The notes: generated by a model not told the origin, from the sequence alone. 10,146 nucleotides of DNA from Bacteroidota bacterium (GCA_023393485.1 JAEWLD010000249.1:1-10146), one strand, 5' to 3'. Positions 1 to 6,848 are shown, numbered from the stretch's first letter. Numbers and translations are program-made.

Positions 1-254
1 ATATCATCCTGTTCGAATCCAGCAACCATTTCATCGTAAAAAGGTCCCAATTCAAAACCGCGTGTGTAGGCCAAAAACGTACTATTTACATCTTGTTCAT
101 GACTTTTCATAACATTCATCAAATCAGCTACTGTCAAACCTTTTTCAAATGTCGGGGTATGATGTAGATAATAGGACAACGGCCGACATATCCTGATGCA
201 TTTTCCCGATTTTTCAAAAAAACCGTTCTTCTTGATATAGATTGGCAAACTCAT
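1..254 (-). CDS. Hypothetical protein, N-terminal part, 3' end outside window
   Basis: The minus strand is open from an ATG at 254-252 to the window edge, giving 84 codons with no stop. The protein begins MSLPIYIKKNGFFEKSGKCI and continues through a segment containing TFEKGLTVADLMNVMKSHEQ and then FLAYTRGFELGPFYDEMV. There is no signal peptide or membrane segment in the visible part. The mix of charged and hydrophobic residues looks like a soluble globular protein. I do not recognise the family and assign no function. Codon use is more AT-rich than in parE next door, which may indicate a gene of different origin. It lies 330 bp downstream of parE on the same strand, separated by a hairpin/heptamer repeat element, so it is probably not in one operon with parE. 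An internal ATG about 44 codons in is a less likely start. Confidence 0.6.
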   Translation of the reverse strand, partial: MSLPIYIKKNGFFEKSGKCIRICRPLSYYLHHTPTFEKGLTVADLMNVMKSHEQDVNSTFLAYTRGFELGPFYDEMVAGFEQDD

Positions 255-336
255 TTTTAAATGCGGAATGAAAGGAAAAGCATTAATTTCCTAATAGTGT
301 TCAGTCAATGGAAGATTCTTCTTCGCTCATAATTTG

Positions 337-364
337 ATTGACAATTGACAATGGATAATTGACA
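337..364 (+). repeat. Heptamer tandem repeat array, left arm (ATTGACA x4)
   Basis: Four contiguous 7-bp units: ATTGACA, ATTGACA, ATGGATA, ATTGACA. Three of the four contain TGA reading rightward, toward the hairpin core at 408-494. The same unit recurs in inverted orientation at 559-586, so the two arrays bracket the core. Confidence 0.85.
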
Positions 365-407
365 ATTATTTATTTCTCCGTGGAGTAATGTTCCATGTTT
401 CCCGAAT

Positions 408-494
408 GCGCAGCCCCGATGGCAGCGGCATCCTTTTGCGGCCGCAGCGCAGCGAAGGCCGTAAAAGATATAGCGGAAGCGGGACACGAGCGCC
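408..494 (+). repeat. GC-rich hairpin core, copy 1 (possible structured RNA or REP-like element)
   Basis: Outer GCGC (408-411) can pair with GCGC (490-493). Inside, CCCG near the 5' side can pair with CGGG near 479-483. A long central hairpin pairs the ATCCTTTTGCGGCC side with the GGCCGTAAAAGAT side across a loop of about 13 nt. The phrase GCGGCATCCTTTTGC also occurs on the minus strand in the copy at 6849-6932 (there GCGGCATCCTTTTGCC), with a matching AAAGATA.AGC 3' side. That supports a shared family rather than chance. I recall similar intergenic elements in Flavobacterium genomes. Whether it matches the Rfam Flavo-1 RNA family is untested. Confidence 0.65.
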
Positions 495-558
495 AGCGAC
501 TGACGCAAGTAAATGTCTGCCCAAAAAATTAGACTTAAATTCTACACACCGCTTCATT

Positions 559-586
559 GTCAATTGTCAATTATCAATTGTCAATT
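559..586 (-). repeat. Heptamer tandem repeat array, right arm, containing the parE stop codon
   Basis: On the plus strand the units are GTCAATT, GTCAATT, ATCAATT, GTCAATT. On the minus strand this is the same AATTGAC-type unit as at 337-364. Each unit carries TGA when read from parE toward the hairpin core. The TGA in the unit at 580-586 is the parE stop codon (583-581). Confidence 0.85.
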
Positions 587-2431
587 CTCAACCGCATCAA
601 TCTCCACCTTCAAATTATTAATAATAAAATCCTGCCGGTCCGGTGTGTTCTTGCCCATGTAAAACTCGAGCAGCGTCTCGATCGACGTGGCCGAATCGAG
701 CATTACGGGATCAAGCCGGATGTCTTCGCCGATGAAATGCGCGAACTCATCGGGCGAAATCTCGCCGAGGCCTTTGAATCGCGTGATTTCTGGCTTAGGC
801 TTCAATTTTTCTATTGCCGCGACCCGCTCTTCGTCCGAGTAGCAATAAATCGTTTCCTTTTTGTTCCGGACACGAAAAAGCGGCGTCTGCAAAATGTACA
901 AATGGTTTTCCTTGATGAGTTCGGGGAAAAACTGCAGGAAAAACGTAATCAGTAAAAGGCGGATGTGCATGCCGTCAACGTCGGCGTCTGTTGCGATGAC
1001 GATGTTGTTGTAGCGCAGGTTTTCCATTTCGTCCTCGATGTCGAGCGCGGCCTGCAAAAGGTTGAATTCTTCGTTTTCGTAAACGATTTTCTTAGACATG
1101 CCGTAAGAGTTCAACGGCTTTCCACGCAGCGAAAATACGGCTTGCGTGTTGACGTCGCGCGATTTGGTGATCGATCCCGACGCCGAGTCGCCTTCGGTGA
1201 TGAACAGCGTACTTTCAAGCGATCTCGGGTTTTTCGTATCGGTCAGATGGACGCGGCAATCGCGGAGCTTCTTGTTGTGCAGGCTGGCTTTTTTGGCGCG
1301 GTCACGGGCAAGTTTGCGAATCCCGGAAAGTTCCTTGCGTTCGCGTTCGGCCTGTAATATTTTCCGAAGCAATGCGTCGGCGACTTCCGGATTTTTATGC
1401 AGATAGTTGTCGAGGTTGGTCTTGATAAAATCGTTGACAAACGTCCGGACGGTCGTCATTCCCGGGCCGATTTCGGTCGAGCCTAATTTTGTTTTGGTTT
1501 GCGATTCGAAAACTGGTTCCATCACTTTAATCGAAATCGCGCTGACAATCGATTTGCGAATGTCTGAACCCTCAAACGGCTTGTTGTAGAATTCGCGTAT
1601 CGTTTTCACGGCAGCCTCGCGAAATGCGGCCAGATGCGTTCCGCCCTGCGTGGTATTCTGCCCGTTGACAAAGGAATAATATTCATCGCTGTACTGGGTT
1701 TTGGAGTGCGTCATCGCGATTTCGATATCGTCACCCTTGAGATGGATGATCGGGTATTCCTGGTCTTCGACGTGGATGGTTTCCATCAGCAAATCCTTGA
1801 GCCCGTTCTCGGAATAATATTTTTCGCCGTTGTAGATAATCGTCAGCCCGTTGTTCAGGTAACAATAATTCTTGAGCATCTTGATGATGTACTCGTTGCG
1901 GAACTTGAAATTTTTGAAAATCGTATCGTCAGGCGTAAAAATGACCTTCGTGCCTTTGCGCTTGGTCGTGTCGATGATGTCTTCTTCCAGCGTCAGGTTT
2001 CCGGCAGAAAATTCAGCGGCTTTCTGCTTGTCGTCGCGTACCGATTCGACGCGGAAATAATTCGATAAGGCATTGACCGCTTTCGTACCGACGCCGTTCA
2101 AACCGACCGATTTCTTAAACGCCAGCGAATCGTATTTGCCGCCGGTGTTCATTTTGGAAACGACATCGACAACCTTGCCGAGCGGAATCCCGCGGCCGTA
2201 ATCGCGCACCGAAACGGTTTTATCCTTAATCGTGACTTCAATTGTTTTCCCCGCGCCCATGACGAATTCGTCTATACAGTTATCGATGACTTCCTTGAGC
2301 AAAATGTAGATGCCGTCGTCGGGCGATGAACCGTCGCCGAGCTTGCCGATGTACATGCCGGGACGCATCCGGATGTGTTCTTTCCAGTCGAGCGAGCGTA
2401 TGTTGTCTTCGGTATATTGGGTTTCTGCCAT
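581..2431 (-). CDS. parE: DNA topoisomerase IV subunit B (ParE)
   Basis: ATP-hydrolysing subunit of the type IIA topoisomerase that decatenates daughter chromosomes together with ParC. The 616-residue protein has the GHKL ATPase signatures: EVIDN (47-51), the DYGRGIP box (77-83), the G2 loop [13 protein letters not shown] (110-122) and a QTK motif (311-313). The C-terminal TOPRIM domain shows EGDSASG (413-419) and TDADVDG (481-487), followed by RFKGLGE (551-557). The length fits ParE rather than the longer GyrB of many bacteria, and the [20 protein letters not shown] stretch fits Bacteroidota ParE. The ATG at 2431 has no Shine-Dalgarno, which is normal for the phylum. A 7/8 match to the -7 consensus (TAACTTTC) lies at 2498-2491, without a well-spaced -33 element. 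The stop codon falls inside a heptamer repeat. parC, often adjacent in relatives, is not downstream here. GyrB is the main alternative name, but the motifs and length favour ParE. Confidence 0.95.
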   Translation of the reverse strand: MAETQYTEDNIRSLDWKEHIRMRPGMYIGKLGDGSSPDDGIYILLKEVIDNCIDEFVMGAGKTIEVTIKDKTVSVRDYGRGIPLGKVVDVVSKMNTGGKYDSLAFKKSVGLNGVGTKAVNALSNYFRVESVRDDKQKAAEFSAGNLTLEEDIIDTTKRKGTKVIFTPDDTIFKNFKFRNEYIIKMLKNYCYLNNGLTIIYNGEKYYSENGLKDLLMETIHVEDQEYPIIHLKGDDIEIAMTHSKTQYSDEYYSFVNGQNTTQGGTHLAAFREAAVKTIREFYNKPFEGSDIRKSIVSAISIKVMEPVFESQTKTKLGSTEIGPGMTTVRTFVNDFIKTNLDNYLHKNPEVADALLRKILQAERERKELSGIRKLARDRAKKASLHNKKLRDCRVHLTDTKNPRSLESTLFITEGDSASGSITKSRDVNTQAVFSLRGKPLNSYGMSKKIVYENEEFNLLQAALDIEDEMENLRYNNIVIATDADVDGMHIRLLLITFFLQFFPELIKENHLYILQTPLFRVRNKKETIYCYSDEERVAAIEKLKPKPEITRFKGLGEISPDEFAHFIGEDIRLDPVMLDSATSIETLLEFYMGKNTPDRQDFIINNLKVEIDAVEN

Positions 2432-2520
2432 AAAAGTCGCGTATGGCGCTAATTTAGGCGATAAGCGCAGGATTTGAAAGGGGTTTTGGGGAAAGTTATC
2501 AAACGGATATTGACAAATTT

Positions 2521-2576
2521 TAGTTGCTAGTTGCTAGTTGTTAGTTGCTAGTTGCTAGTTGCTAGTTGCTAGTTGC
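2521..2576 (+). repeat. Heptamer tandem repeat array (TAGTTGC x8)
   Basis: Eight contiguous 7-bp units: seven exact TAGTTGC and one TAGTTGT (third unit), followed by a partial TAGA. Every unit holds TAG when read rightward toward the hairpin core at 2628-2703. It lies about 90 bp upstream of the parE start. A degenerate inverted counterpart is at 2748-2782. Confidence 0.95.
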
Positions 2577-2627
2577 TAGAAATTCTGTCTTGCCGCGCGT
2601 TGCTTTTCATTAGGATCATTCGGTTTT

Positions 2628-2703
2628 GGGCGTTGCCTTCGGCCCGCGCTATACGCTGCAAGTCCTCGCGGGGCTGCGGGCTTTCCGCTTCTATCGCTAA
2701 CGC
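2628..2703 (-). repeat. GC-rich hairpin core, copy 2
   Basis: On the minus strand it begins GCGTTAGCGATAGAAGCGG and ends with AACGCCC. The ends GCGTT (2703-2699) and AACGC (2634-2630) can pair. Internally a GCAG...CTTGC hairpin and a short GCC-GAA-GGC hairpin can form, the same outer-stem plus two-hairpin plan as at 9517-9589. It lies between the transglutaminase gene and parE, bracketed by inverted heptamer arrays. The same GCGTTAG.GAT.GA opening appears in the copies at 6849-6932 and 9517-9589. Confidence 0.7.
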
Positions 2704-2747
2704 GGCTTGATTCTCATAAAGAAGAATTTCCCGGCGAGATCGAACAT

Positions 2748-2782
2748 CTAGCCGCCAGCCACTAACAACTAGCCACTGCCTA
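2748..2782 (-). repeat. Degenerate inverted heptamer array ending in the transglutaminase stop codon
   Basis: Five 7-bp units on the plus strand: CTAGCCG, CCAGCCA, CTAACAA, CTAGCCA, CTGCCTA. On the minus strand these are TGGCTAG-like, related to the TAGTTGC units at 2521-2576 but more diverged. Four of five carry TAG when read from the transglutaminase gene toward the core. The TAG of the last unit (2782-2780) is the stop codon of that gene. Confidence 0.75.
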
Positions 2783-3739
2783 ACCTCTAATAATCTTATA
2801 ACTCACCAACGGCTTCGTATTCACGAAAATCGTCAAATAACCCGACAACTTCGCACTTGGCGGAATCACGAAGTTGTTGTTTTCATCAACCGGCAACGGA
2901 TCGAGGACGTTGTCACGGCTGGTGATGTAGTATAACTCGTCGCCCGGATTGAGGTTTTTGATGTTGAAGCGAACGCCGGCATTTTTCGGGAAAATAATTG
3001 CGCCTTTATCGGCATTGATGTCATAATCGCTTTTGAGGTAAGTTGGGTAATAGAACGGAAGTTCGGCAAAATCCCGCGGTGATTTGTCTGTCAAAAGCCA
3101 GCGTTTGTCGTCGGGGTAATGGTTCAAAAAGAAACGGTTTGGGTCAGTACAAAAATAGGCGTCGTTGAAGTATGGCGTAAATTTATTTTCACTGCCTTTG
3201 ACCACTCCGGCCGCCCATGTCACGTCGATGAGCTGCCATCGGCCGTCAATCATCACAGCGTTCCAGGTGTGATCGCCTTCGGTCGGGATTTTCCCGATTT
3301 CGGTATAACTGGTTTTCGATGTTCCCGGAATGATTACGGCCTTGAGGTCGGTCTTCGCGCACAAATAAGTAAAAAGACTGGCGTAACCTTCGCAAATCGC
3401 CTTTCCTGAATGCATTGTTTTCTTGACGAGGTTCAGCCGGAAAGCGCGCTCTTTTTCAATCCGGTCTTCGGGCGTGGTATAACTGAAGGCAATTCCGCCG
3501 TTTTGCTGCGCATAAAAAGCTTTCATGTCATAAGCGATGTGGGTTGCGATCCAAGTGTAGATCGCCCGGGCTTTATCGGCTTCCGAATCAAAGTCAGCAT
3601 TGATGCGACCGGCCAATTTATCGGCGTCTGAAAAATCAGGATAGCTGCCAACCTGTGCGTCTATTTTTTCAAATTGGGCAAATGCCGACTGGACAACCAG
3701 CAGCAACAGCAACAGGAATTGGGCAAATCTCTTCTTCAT
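2780..3739 (-). CDS. Secreted transglutaminase-like (CYK3-type) protein
   Basis: A 319-residue exported protein with a transglutaminase-like cysteine-protease fold. The start is ATG at 3739-3737, directly before a classic signal peptide: MKKR, a leucine-rich core, then AFA with likely cleavage before Q22. An upstream TTG would put six odd residues before the signal and is disfavoured. The catalytic triad is visible: Cys116 in GKAICEGYAS, His157 in EGDHTWNAV and Asp172 in LIDVTWAAG. The ARAIYTWIATHIAYD segment (58-71) is typical of the transglutaminase-like proteins related to yeast Cyk3. Residues from about 240 to the end look like a beta-rich domain. The role could be peptide or cell-envelope protein processing; the substrate is unknown. 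The next gene upstream is the FMN reductase, with a probable terminator between, so it is likely transcribed alone. Its stop codon coincides with a repeat unit. Confidence 0.85.
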   Translation of the reverse strand: MKKRFAQFLLLLLLVVQSAFAQFEKIDAQVGSYPDFSDADKLAGRINADFDSEADKARAIYTWIATHIAYDMKAFYAQQNGGIAFSYTTPEDRIEKERAFRLNLVKKTMHSGKAICEGYASLFTYLCAKTDLKAVIIPGTSKTSYTEIGKIPTEGDHTWNAVMIDGRWQLIDVTWAAGVVKGSENKFTPYFNDAYFCTDPNRFFLNHYPDDKRWLLTDKSPRDFAELPFYYPTYLKSDYDINADKGAIIFPKNAGVRFNIKNLNPGDELYYITSRDNVLDPLPVDENNNFVIPPSAKLSGYLTIFVNTKPLVSYKIIRG

Positions 3740-3748
3740 GGTCGGCGC

Positions 3749-3766
3749 GCCGGGCAAAGACCCGGC
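3749..3766 (-). promoter_or_regulatory. Leader hairpin just upstream of the transglutaminase start
   Basis: A perfect 6-bp GCCGGG/CCCGGC stem with a 6-nt loop lies 10-27 nt before the ATG at 3739. In the transcript it would sit over the ribosome entry region. It could tune translation or simply be GC-rich leader. No known regulator motif is recognised. Confidence 0.35.
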
Positions 3767-3788
3767 CAGAAAAAGTTAACGCCGAAAT

Positions 3789-3814
3789 AAAAAAAATATT
3801 ACCGAATCAGGTAA
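3789..3814 (-). terminator. Probable intrinsic terminator of the FMN reductase gene
   Basis: Read on the minus strand, TTACC-TGATTC-GGTAA forms a 5-bp stem followed by TA and eight T residues. It lies about 65 bp past the reductase stop (3878) and before the transglutaminase start. The stem is short and only 2 of 5 pairs are G-C, so efficiency is doubtful. Confidence 0.45.
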
Positions 3815-3877
3815 AATTAAGATCGGAAAAACGCTGCGGCAACCCGAAAGCTCATACCCGAAAACATGACCGGCGTT

Positions 3878-4411
3878 TTACAATGAACGCTGAAGCTGAA
3901 GCACAATTTGACGAAGTGCCATATCAAATTCCTCGCTCAAAATCACGCCTTTTTCAAGGTCGAAATTCTCATAGAACTGCGGCAGGGAAAACTCGGCTTT
4001 GATATTGCCGCCATATCTTGGCAGATTGGCCTGCGCGATATCCAGTACGCTGCGGCCGCCGCGCCTGCCGGGCGAAGTCGCCATGAGCAGCATCGGCTTG
4101 TCTTGAAAAACGTCGTTGCGGATGCGCGATGCCCAATCAAAAGCATTTTTAAACGCAGCCGAATAGTTCCCGTTATTCTCGGCCAGCGATAAAATCACAA
4201 GATCGGCAGAACCGATTTTTTCAAGGAAATCCCGAGCCAACTGAGGCCGCCCGAGCGCTTCTTCCCTATCAACGCTGAACAACGGCAATTCATAGTCATT
4301 GAGGTCGAGAATTTCGGTGTTGCGGTTATTGAACAGCGACGCGGCGTAAGTAGCCAGTTTTTTGTTGATCGAATGGGAAGAATTGCTTCCGGCAAACGCA
4401 ATGATCTTCAT
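3878..4411 (-). CDS. NADPH-dependent FMN reductase / quinone reductase family protein
   Basis: A 177-residue flavodoxin-fold protein of the NADPH-dependent FMN reductase family (FMN-binding quinone or azo-type reductases). The N-terminal phosphate-binding loop is AGSNSSHSIN (7-16). The family motif in which residues contact FMN appears as AENNGNYSAAFKNAFDW (77-93), close to the usual PEYNGS..AALKNAID. A second loop is SPGRRGG (114-119 region). It probably transfers electrons from NAD(P)H to FMN, quinones or similar acceptors in the cytoplasm. The specific substrate cannot be read from sequence. The ATG at 4411-4409 gives the expected MKIIAFAGS start. A TTG nine bases earlier would also be open but adds only three residues and is unlikely. 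It lies 103 bp downstream of ychF on the same strand, with no clear terminator between, so co-transcription is possible. Confidence 0.85.
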   Translation of the reverse strand: MKIIAFAGSNSSHSINKKLATYAASLFNNRNTEILDLNDYELPLFSVDREEALGRPQLARDFLEKIGSADLVILSLAENNGNYSAAFKNAFDWASRIRNDVFQDKPMLLMATSPGRRGGRSVLDIAQANLPRYGGNIKAEFSLPQFYENFDLEKGVILSEEFDMALRQIVLQLQRSL

Positions 4412-4514
4412 AAAAAACAAAAGGTTTTAGGCTGCAATATTAAAAAGAAAATCCAAATTAAACGCAAGCTCGCACGTTTAGTTCCGGGATTTAATATTCG
4501 TGGATTTGCCGGGC

Positions 4515-5609
4515 TTAGACGTTAAACCTAAAATGCATCACATCGCCGTCTTTCACGATGTATTCCTTGCCTTCCACTCTGAACTTGCCGGCTTCTTTTA
4601 CCTTGGCTTCGGTGCCGTACCTGATGTAATCGTCATAGGCGATGACTTCGGCGCGGATAAAACCTTTCTCAAAATCGGTATGGATCACGACTGCTGCCTG
4701 CGGAGCGGTATCGCCTACATTGATAGTCCAGGCGCGGACTTCCTTGACACCGGCAGTAAAATAGGTTTGTTGGTCCAGCAATTTATAGGCGGCCCGGATC
4801 AGGACTGAAACACCCGGTTCCTGTAAGCCCAAATCTTCAAGGAACATCTGGCGCTCTTCATAGGTTTCGAGCTCTGTGATGTCGGCTTCGGTCGCCACGG
4901 CCAAAACAATGACCTGTGCGTTTTCGTCCTTGACCATTTCTTTGACCTGTTCGACGTATCTGTTGCCTGAAACAGCCGATCCTTCGTCAACATTGCAAAC
5001 GTAGAGAACAGGCTTTGTCGTGATCAGTTGGAAACTTTCAATCAGGCTTTGCTCTTCCTCGTTTTTGGGCTCGACTATGCGGGCAGATTTGGCCTGCAGC
5101 AGCGCTTCGCGGATCCGATTGAGCAAATCTTGTTCAACCAAAGCCGCCTTGTCGCCCGTTTTTGCGGCCCGATTGACTTTTTCAAGCCTTTTGTCAACGG
5201 TTTCAAGATCTTTGAGCTGGAGCTCGATGTCAATTGTTTCCTTGTCGCGGATCGGGTTGACATTGCCTTCTACGTGGACGATATTATCATTGTCAAAACA
5301 GCGAAGGACGTGGATGATGGCGTTGCATTCGCGGATGTTGCCCAAAAACTGGTTGCCCAAACCTTCGCCCTTGCTCGCGCCTTTGACCAAGCCGGCGATG
5401 TCGACAATGTCAACGGTTGCCGGAAGAACGCGCTCGGGTTTTACGAGTTCCTCGAGTTTTTCCAATCTTGGATCCGGCACATTGACCACACCGATATTCG
5501 GCTCGATCGTACAAAACGGAAAATTCGCGCTTTGCGCCTTGGCGTTGGACAAACAATTGAAAAGGGTTGACTTGCCTACGTTTGGCAATCCGACGATTCC
5601 TGCTTTCAT
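4515..5609 (-). CDS. ychF: Redox-regulated ATPase YchF (OLA1 family)
   Basis: A 364-residue member of the universally conserved Obg-related YchF family, which prefers ATP to GTP and associates with ribosomes; it has been linked to oxidative stress and translation control. The P-loop is GLPNVGKS (7-14), Thr34 lies in the switch I region and the G3 motif is DIAG (70-73). The G4 position reads NVDE (206-209), the N-x-x-E form that explains loss of guanine specificity. A coiled-coil insertion lies at about 125-190. A C-terminal TGS domain ends in the canonical VKDGDVMHFRFNV. Length and both termini match the family exactly. It has its own well-formed promoter (5631-5660) and is divergent from the small secreted protein gene at 5749. 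Confidence 0.97.
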   Translation of the reverse strand: MKAGIVGLPNVGKSTLFNCLSNAKAQSANFPFCTIEPNIGVVNVPDPRLEKLEELVKPERVLPATVDIVDIAGLVKGASKGEGLGNQFLGNIRECNAIIHVLRCFDNDNIVHVEGNVNPIRDKETIDIELQLKDLETVDKRLEKVNRAAKTGDKAALVEQDLLNRIREALLQAKSARIVEPKNEEEQSLIESFQLITTKPVLYVCNVDEGSAVSGNRYVEQVKEMVKDENAQVIVLAVATEADITELETYEERQMFLEDLGLQEPGVSVLIRAAYKLLDQQTYFTAGVKEVRAWTINVGDTAPQAAVVIHTDFEKGFIRAEVIAYDDYIRYGTEAKVKEAGKFRVEGKEYIVKDGDVMHFRFNV

Positions 5610-5630
5610 GACATCTTTTTAAAAGGTGTG

Positions 5631-5660
5631 CAAATATACGACATCCTATCTGTTGGGCAA
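5631..5660 (-). promoter_or_regulatory. Bacteroidota-type promoter of ychF
   Basis: On the minus strand an exact -7 box TATATTTG (5638-5631) is preceded by TTG (5660-5658) with exactly 19 nt between, matching the TTG-N19-TAnnTTTG pattern of the Bacteroidota primary sigma factor. The start site would fall near 5624, giving a leader of about 15 nt to the ATG at 5609. Confidence 0.8.
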
Positions 5661-5717
5661 CTGAAAATTTTATAAGATAAACCTTTGATTTTATAACCCG
5701 TCGCACAACCATCAAAC

Positions 5718-5725
5718 TAACTTTG
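5718..5725 (+). promoter_or_regulatory. -7 box upstream of the small secreted protein gene
   Basis: TAACTTTG is an exact TAnnTTTG match 23 nt before the ATG at 5749. No TTG lies at the ideal 19-nt spacing; a TTTG at 5684-5687 is about 30 nt upstream. The gene may therefore be weakly expressed or need an activator. Confidence 0.5.
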
Positions 5726-5748
5726 CCCTATAACCAAACACGAAGAAC

Positions 5749-6282
5749 ATGAAAGCATTATTCGTCGGACTCGCCACAGTAGCATTCGCGTTGAATGTAC
5801 AGGCACAGAATACCAACGTAACCGATATCAGTACAAAAAAGGTCACGACCATTAAAGACTCAGAAGGCGAAAAGAAAGTCGTCACACAACAAAATACGAC
5901 CGAGAAACAAAACATCGAATTCCAAAACGCCGAGTCAAACCAGCTCAACAAGGATATGAAGGCCACACCGGTTCAGGTCACTTCGACCGTTACGGTGACC
6001 GGCCCCGACGGGCGGACGCGTACAGTGGACGTTGACCGCTCGGCTTATTATTCCATCGGCGGCGCCAAATATCAGATAAAACCTGACAATACAGGCTACA
6101 CAATGGTCGACGCTAAAGGCCAACGCGCGGGTTTGATCAGGCAGTTAGGGAACAATGTCTATATCTATCGCGCCAACGATCAGACTTCCTACGCATCATT
6201 TGACGCCAACGGAAACCTCGTCATCCAGACCTACGATGACAAGACCGACACTTTCACCACAACAACGTATACAAAGAACTAA
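5749..6282 (+). CDS. Small exported protein of unknown function
   Basis: A 177-residue protein. It has a clear signal peptide (MKALFVGLATVAFALNVQAQ, cleavage probably just before or after Q20). The mature part is rich in Thr, Asn, Gln and Asp with no membrane segment, so it should be periplasmic or surface located. The first half (about 25-70) is repetitive in character (TKKVTTIKD, KKVVTQQNTTEKQNIEFQN) and could be extended or coiled. The second half (about 75-177) looks beta-rich, with TVTGPDGRTRTVDVD, a YYSIGGAKYQIK strand pair, VYIYRA and repeated D-x-N-G turns resembling a small beta-barrel or propeller-like sheet. I do not recognise a named family. It is transcribed alone: a divergent promoter region lies upstream and a strong intrinsic terminator follows 24 bp after the stop. 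Confidence 0.75.
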   Translation: MKALFVGLATVAFALNVQAQNTNVTDISTKKVTTIKDSEGEKKVVTQQNTTEKQNIEFQNAESNQLNKDMKATPVQVTSTVTVTGPDGRTRTVDVDRSAYYSIGGAKYQIKPDNTGYTMVDAKGQRAGLIRQLGNNVYIYRANDQTSYASFDANGNLVIQTYDDKTDTFTTTTYTKN

Positions 6283-6306
6283 ACTTCTTGACACTCCATA
6301 TATATT

Positions 6307-6338
6307 AAAAAATCCCGGATATGTCCGGGATTTTTTTT
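6307..6338 (+). terminator. Intrinsic terminator after the small secreted protein gene
   Basis: ATCCCGGA (6312-6319), loop TATG, TCCGGGAT (6324-6331) form a perfect 8-bp GC-rich stem followed by a run of eight T. The A-run before the stem extends the pairing and could let it act on both strands. It would also protect the gene from minus-strand read-through of the ferredoxin transcript. Confidence 0.93.
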
Positions 6339-6390
6339 AACGAAAATGTTTCTCTCTACGCACAGACTTCGGCACGTCGGGCGCAATTGT

Positions 6391-6421
6391 CACTCGAGGC
6401 GCGGCCGAACTGTACGGAGTG
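6391..6421. repeat. GC-rich inverted repeat downstream of the ferredoxin gene
   Basis: CACTC (6391-6395) and GAGTG (6417-6421) bracket a GC-rich 21-nt centre. The sequence resembles a second class of flavobacterial intergenic hairpin (CACTTCGAG-like), recalled from general knowledge and not verified. It lies left of a heptamer array, echoing the core-plus-array layout elsewhere in the window. It is too short and diverged for a firm assignment. Confidence 0.35.
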
Positions 6422-6432
6422 CGGAGTAAATC

Positions 6433-6453
6433 GTCAATTATCAATTGTCAGTT
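6433..6453 (-). repeat. Short heptamer array just past the ferredoxin stop
   Basis: Three 7-bp units on the plus strand: GTCAATT, ATCAATT, GTCAGTT, the same unit as at 559-586. Each carries TGA when read from the ferredoxin gene. The array begins 5 bp past the ferredoxin stop codon (6461-6459). Confidence 0.75.
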
Positions 6454-6458
6454 CCAAA

Positions 6459-6809
6459 TCATTCATTGTGCAAAAACGCCTGCCTATTCAAAAGCGTTTC
6501 TTCGCTTTCAACATGATTTTCATCAGGCACGCAACAATCTACCGGACATACGGCAGCGCATTGCGGCTCGTCATGAAAGCCTTTACATTCGGTACATTTT
6601 CCTGGGACGATGTAATAGATATCGTCTGAAATCGGTGTTTGCGGCGCTTCGGCGTCTACTGCCTCGCCGGTCGGCAAGACTATTCTTCCGCGCAACGACG
6701 TGCCGTCTTTGTAACGCCAATCATCTGCGCCTTCATAGATGGCGGTATTGGGGCATTCAGGCTCGCAGGCGCCACAGTTGATACATTCGTCGGTGATTAT
6801 GATGGCCAT
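6459..6809 (-). CDS. 4Fe-4S dicluster ferredoxin (YfhL/Alvin-like)
   Basis: A 116-residue electron carrier with two [4Fe-4S] sites. Cluster motif one is Cys9-x2-Cys12-x2-Cys15-x3-Cys19-Pro. Motif two is Cys72-x2-Cys75-x8-Cys84-x3-Cys88-Pro, with further Cys92 and Cys93. The eight-residue spacing in [13 protein letters not shown] is the insertion typical of the Allochromatium/YfhL type of low-potential ferredoxin. Between the motifs (about 28-68) is an acidic insert containing tryptophan and tyrosine that is much longer than in minimal clostridial ferredoxins. The start [20 protein letters not shown] is canonical. The gene is divergent from the acyl-CoA reductase, and a hairpin element occupies the shared upstream region. 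Its redox partner is not evident; the reductase across the promoter is an attractive but unproven candidate. Confidence 0.92.
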   Translation of the reverse strand: MAIIITDECINCGACEPECPNTAIYEGADDWRYKDGTSLRGRIVLPTGEAVDAEAPQTPISDDIYYIVPGKCTECKGFHDEPQCAAVCPVDCCVPDENHVESEETLLNRQAFLHNE

Positions 6810-6817
6810 GAGTAGAG

Positions 6818-6845
6818 ATTATGATTTGTGAATTTTGAATTATGA
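6818..6845 (+). repeat. Heptamer array beside hairpin core copy 3
   Basis: Four 7-bp units: ATTATGA, TTTGTGA, ATTTTGA, ATTATGA. All contain TGA read rightward, into the core that begins at 6849. The unit sequence differs from the other loci but the 7-bp period is kept. It lies between the ferredoxin start codon and the hairpin core. Confidence 0.75.
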
Positions 6846-6848
6846 GTT

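Larger units (their letters stand above)
255..580. other. Intergenic repeat-containing region downstream of parE
   Basis: This 326-bp gap has no convincing gene. It holds a GC-rich hairpin core at 408-494 flanked by two inverted arrays of 7-bp repeats (337-364 and 559-586), described separately. The stretch 495-558 is a mixed spacer with only a weak hairpin (TAGA...TCTA) followed by a T-run on the minus strand. Short open frames on both strands here cross the repeats and have no recognisable content. Confidence 0.7.

Noticed and set aside
388..621. Small plus-strand open frame across hairpin core copy 1
   Set aside because: Its translation is mostly repeat-derived arginine- and serine-rich sequence and it runs into the parE 3' end.
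2521..2782. CRISPR-like array
   Set aside because: The units are 7 bp with no spacers, and no cas genes are present.
3740..3757. Six-residue extension of the transglutaminase protein from a TTG
   Set aside because: It places MPGAPT-like residues before a textbook signal peptide that begins at the ATG at 3739.
4412..4420. Three-residue extension of the FMN reductase from a TTG
   Set aside because: The ATG at 4411 gives the standard MKIIAFAGS start.
5020..5622. Long plus-strand open frames opposite ychF and others opposite parE
   Set aside because: They lie antisense to clearly conserved genes and encode no recognisable domains.
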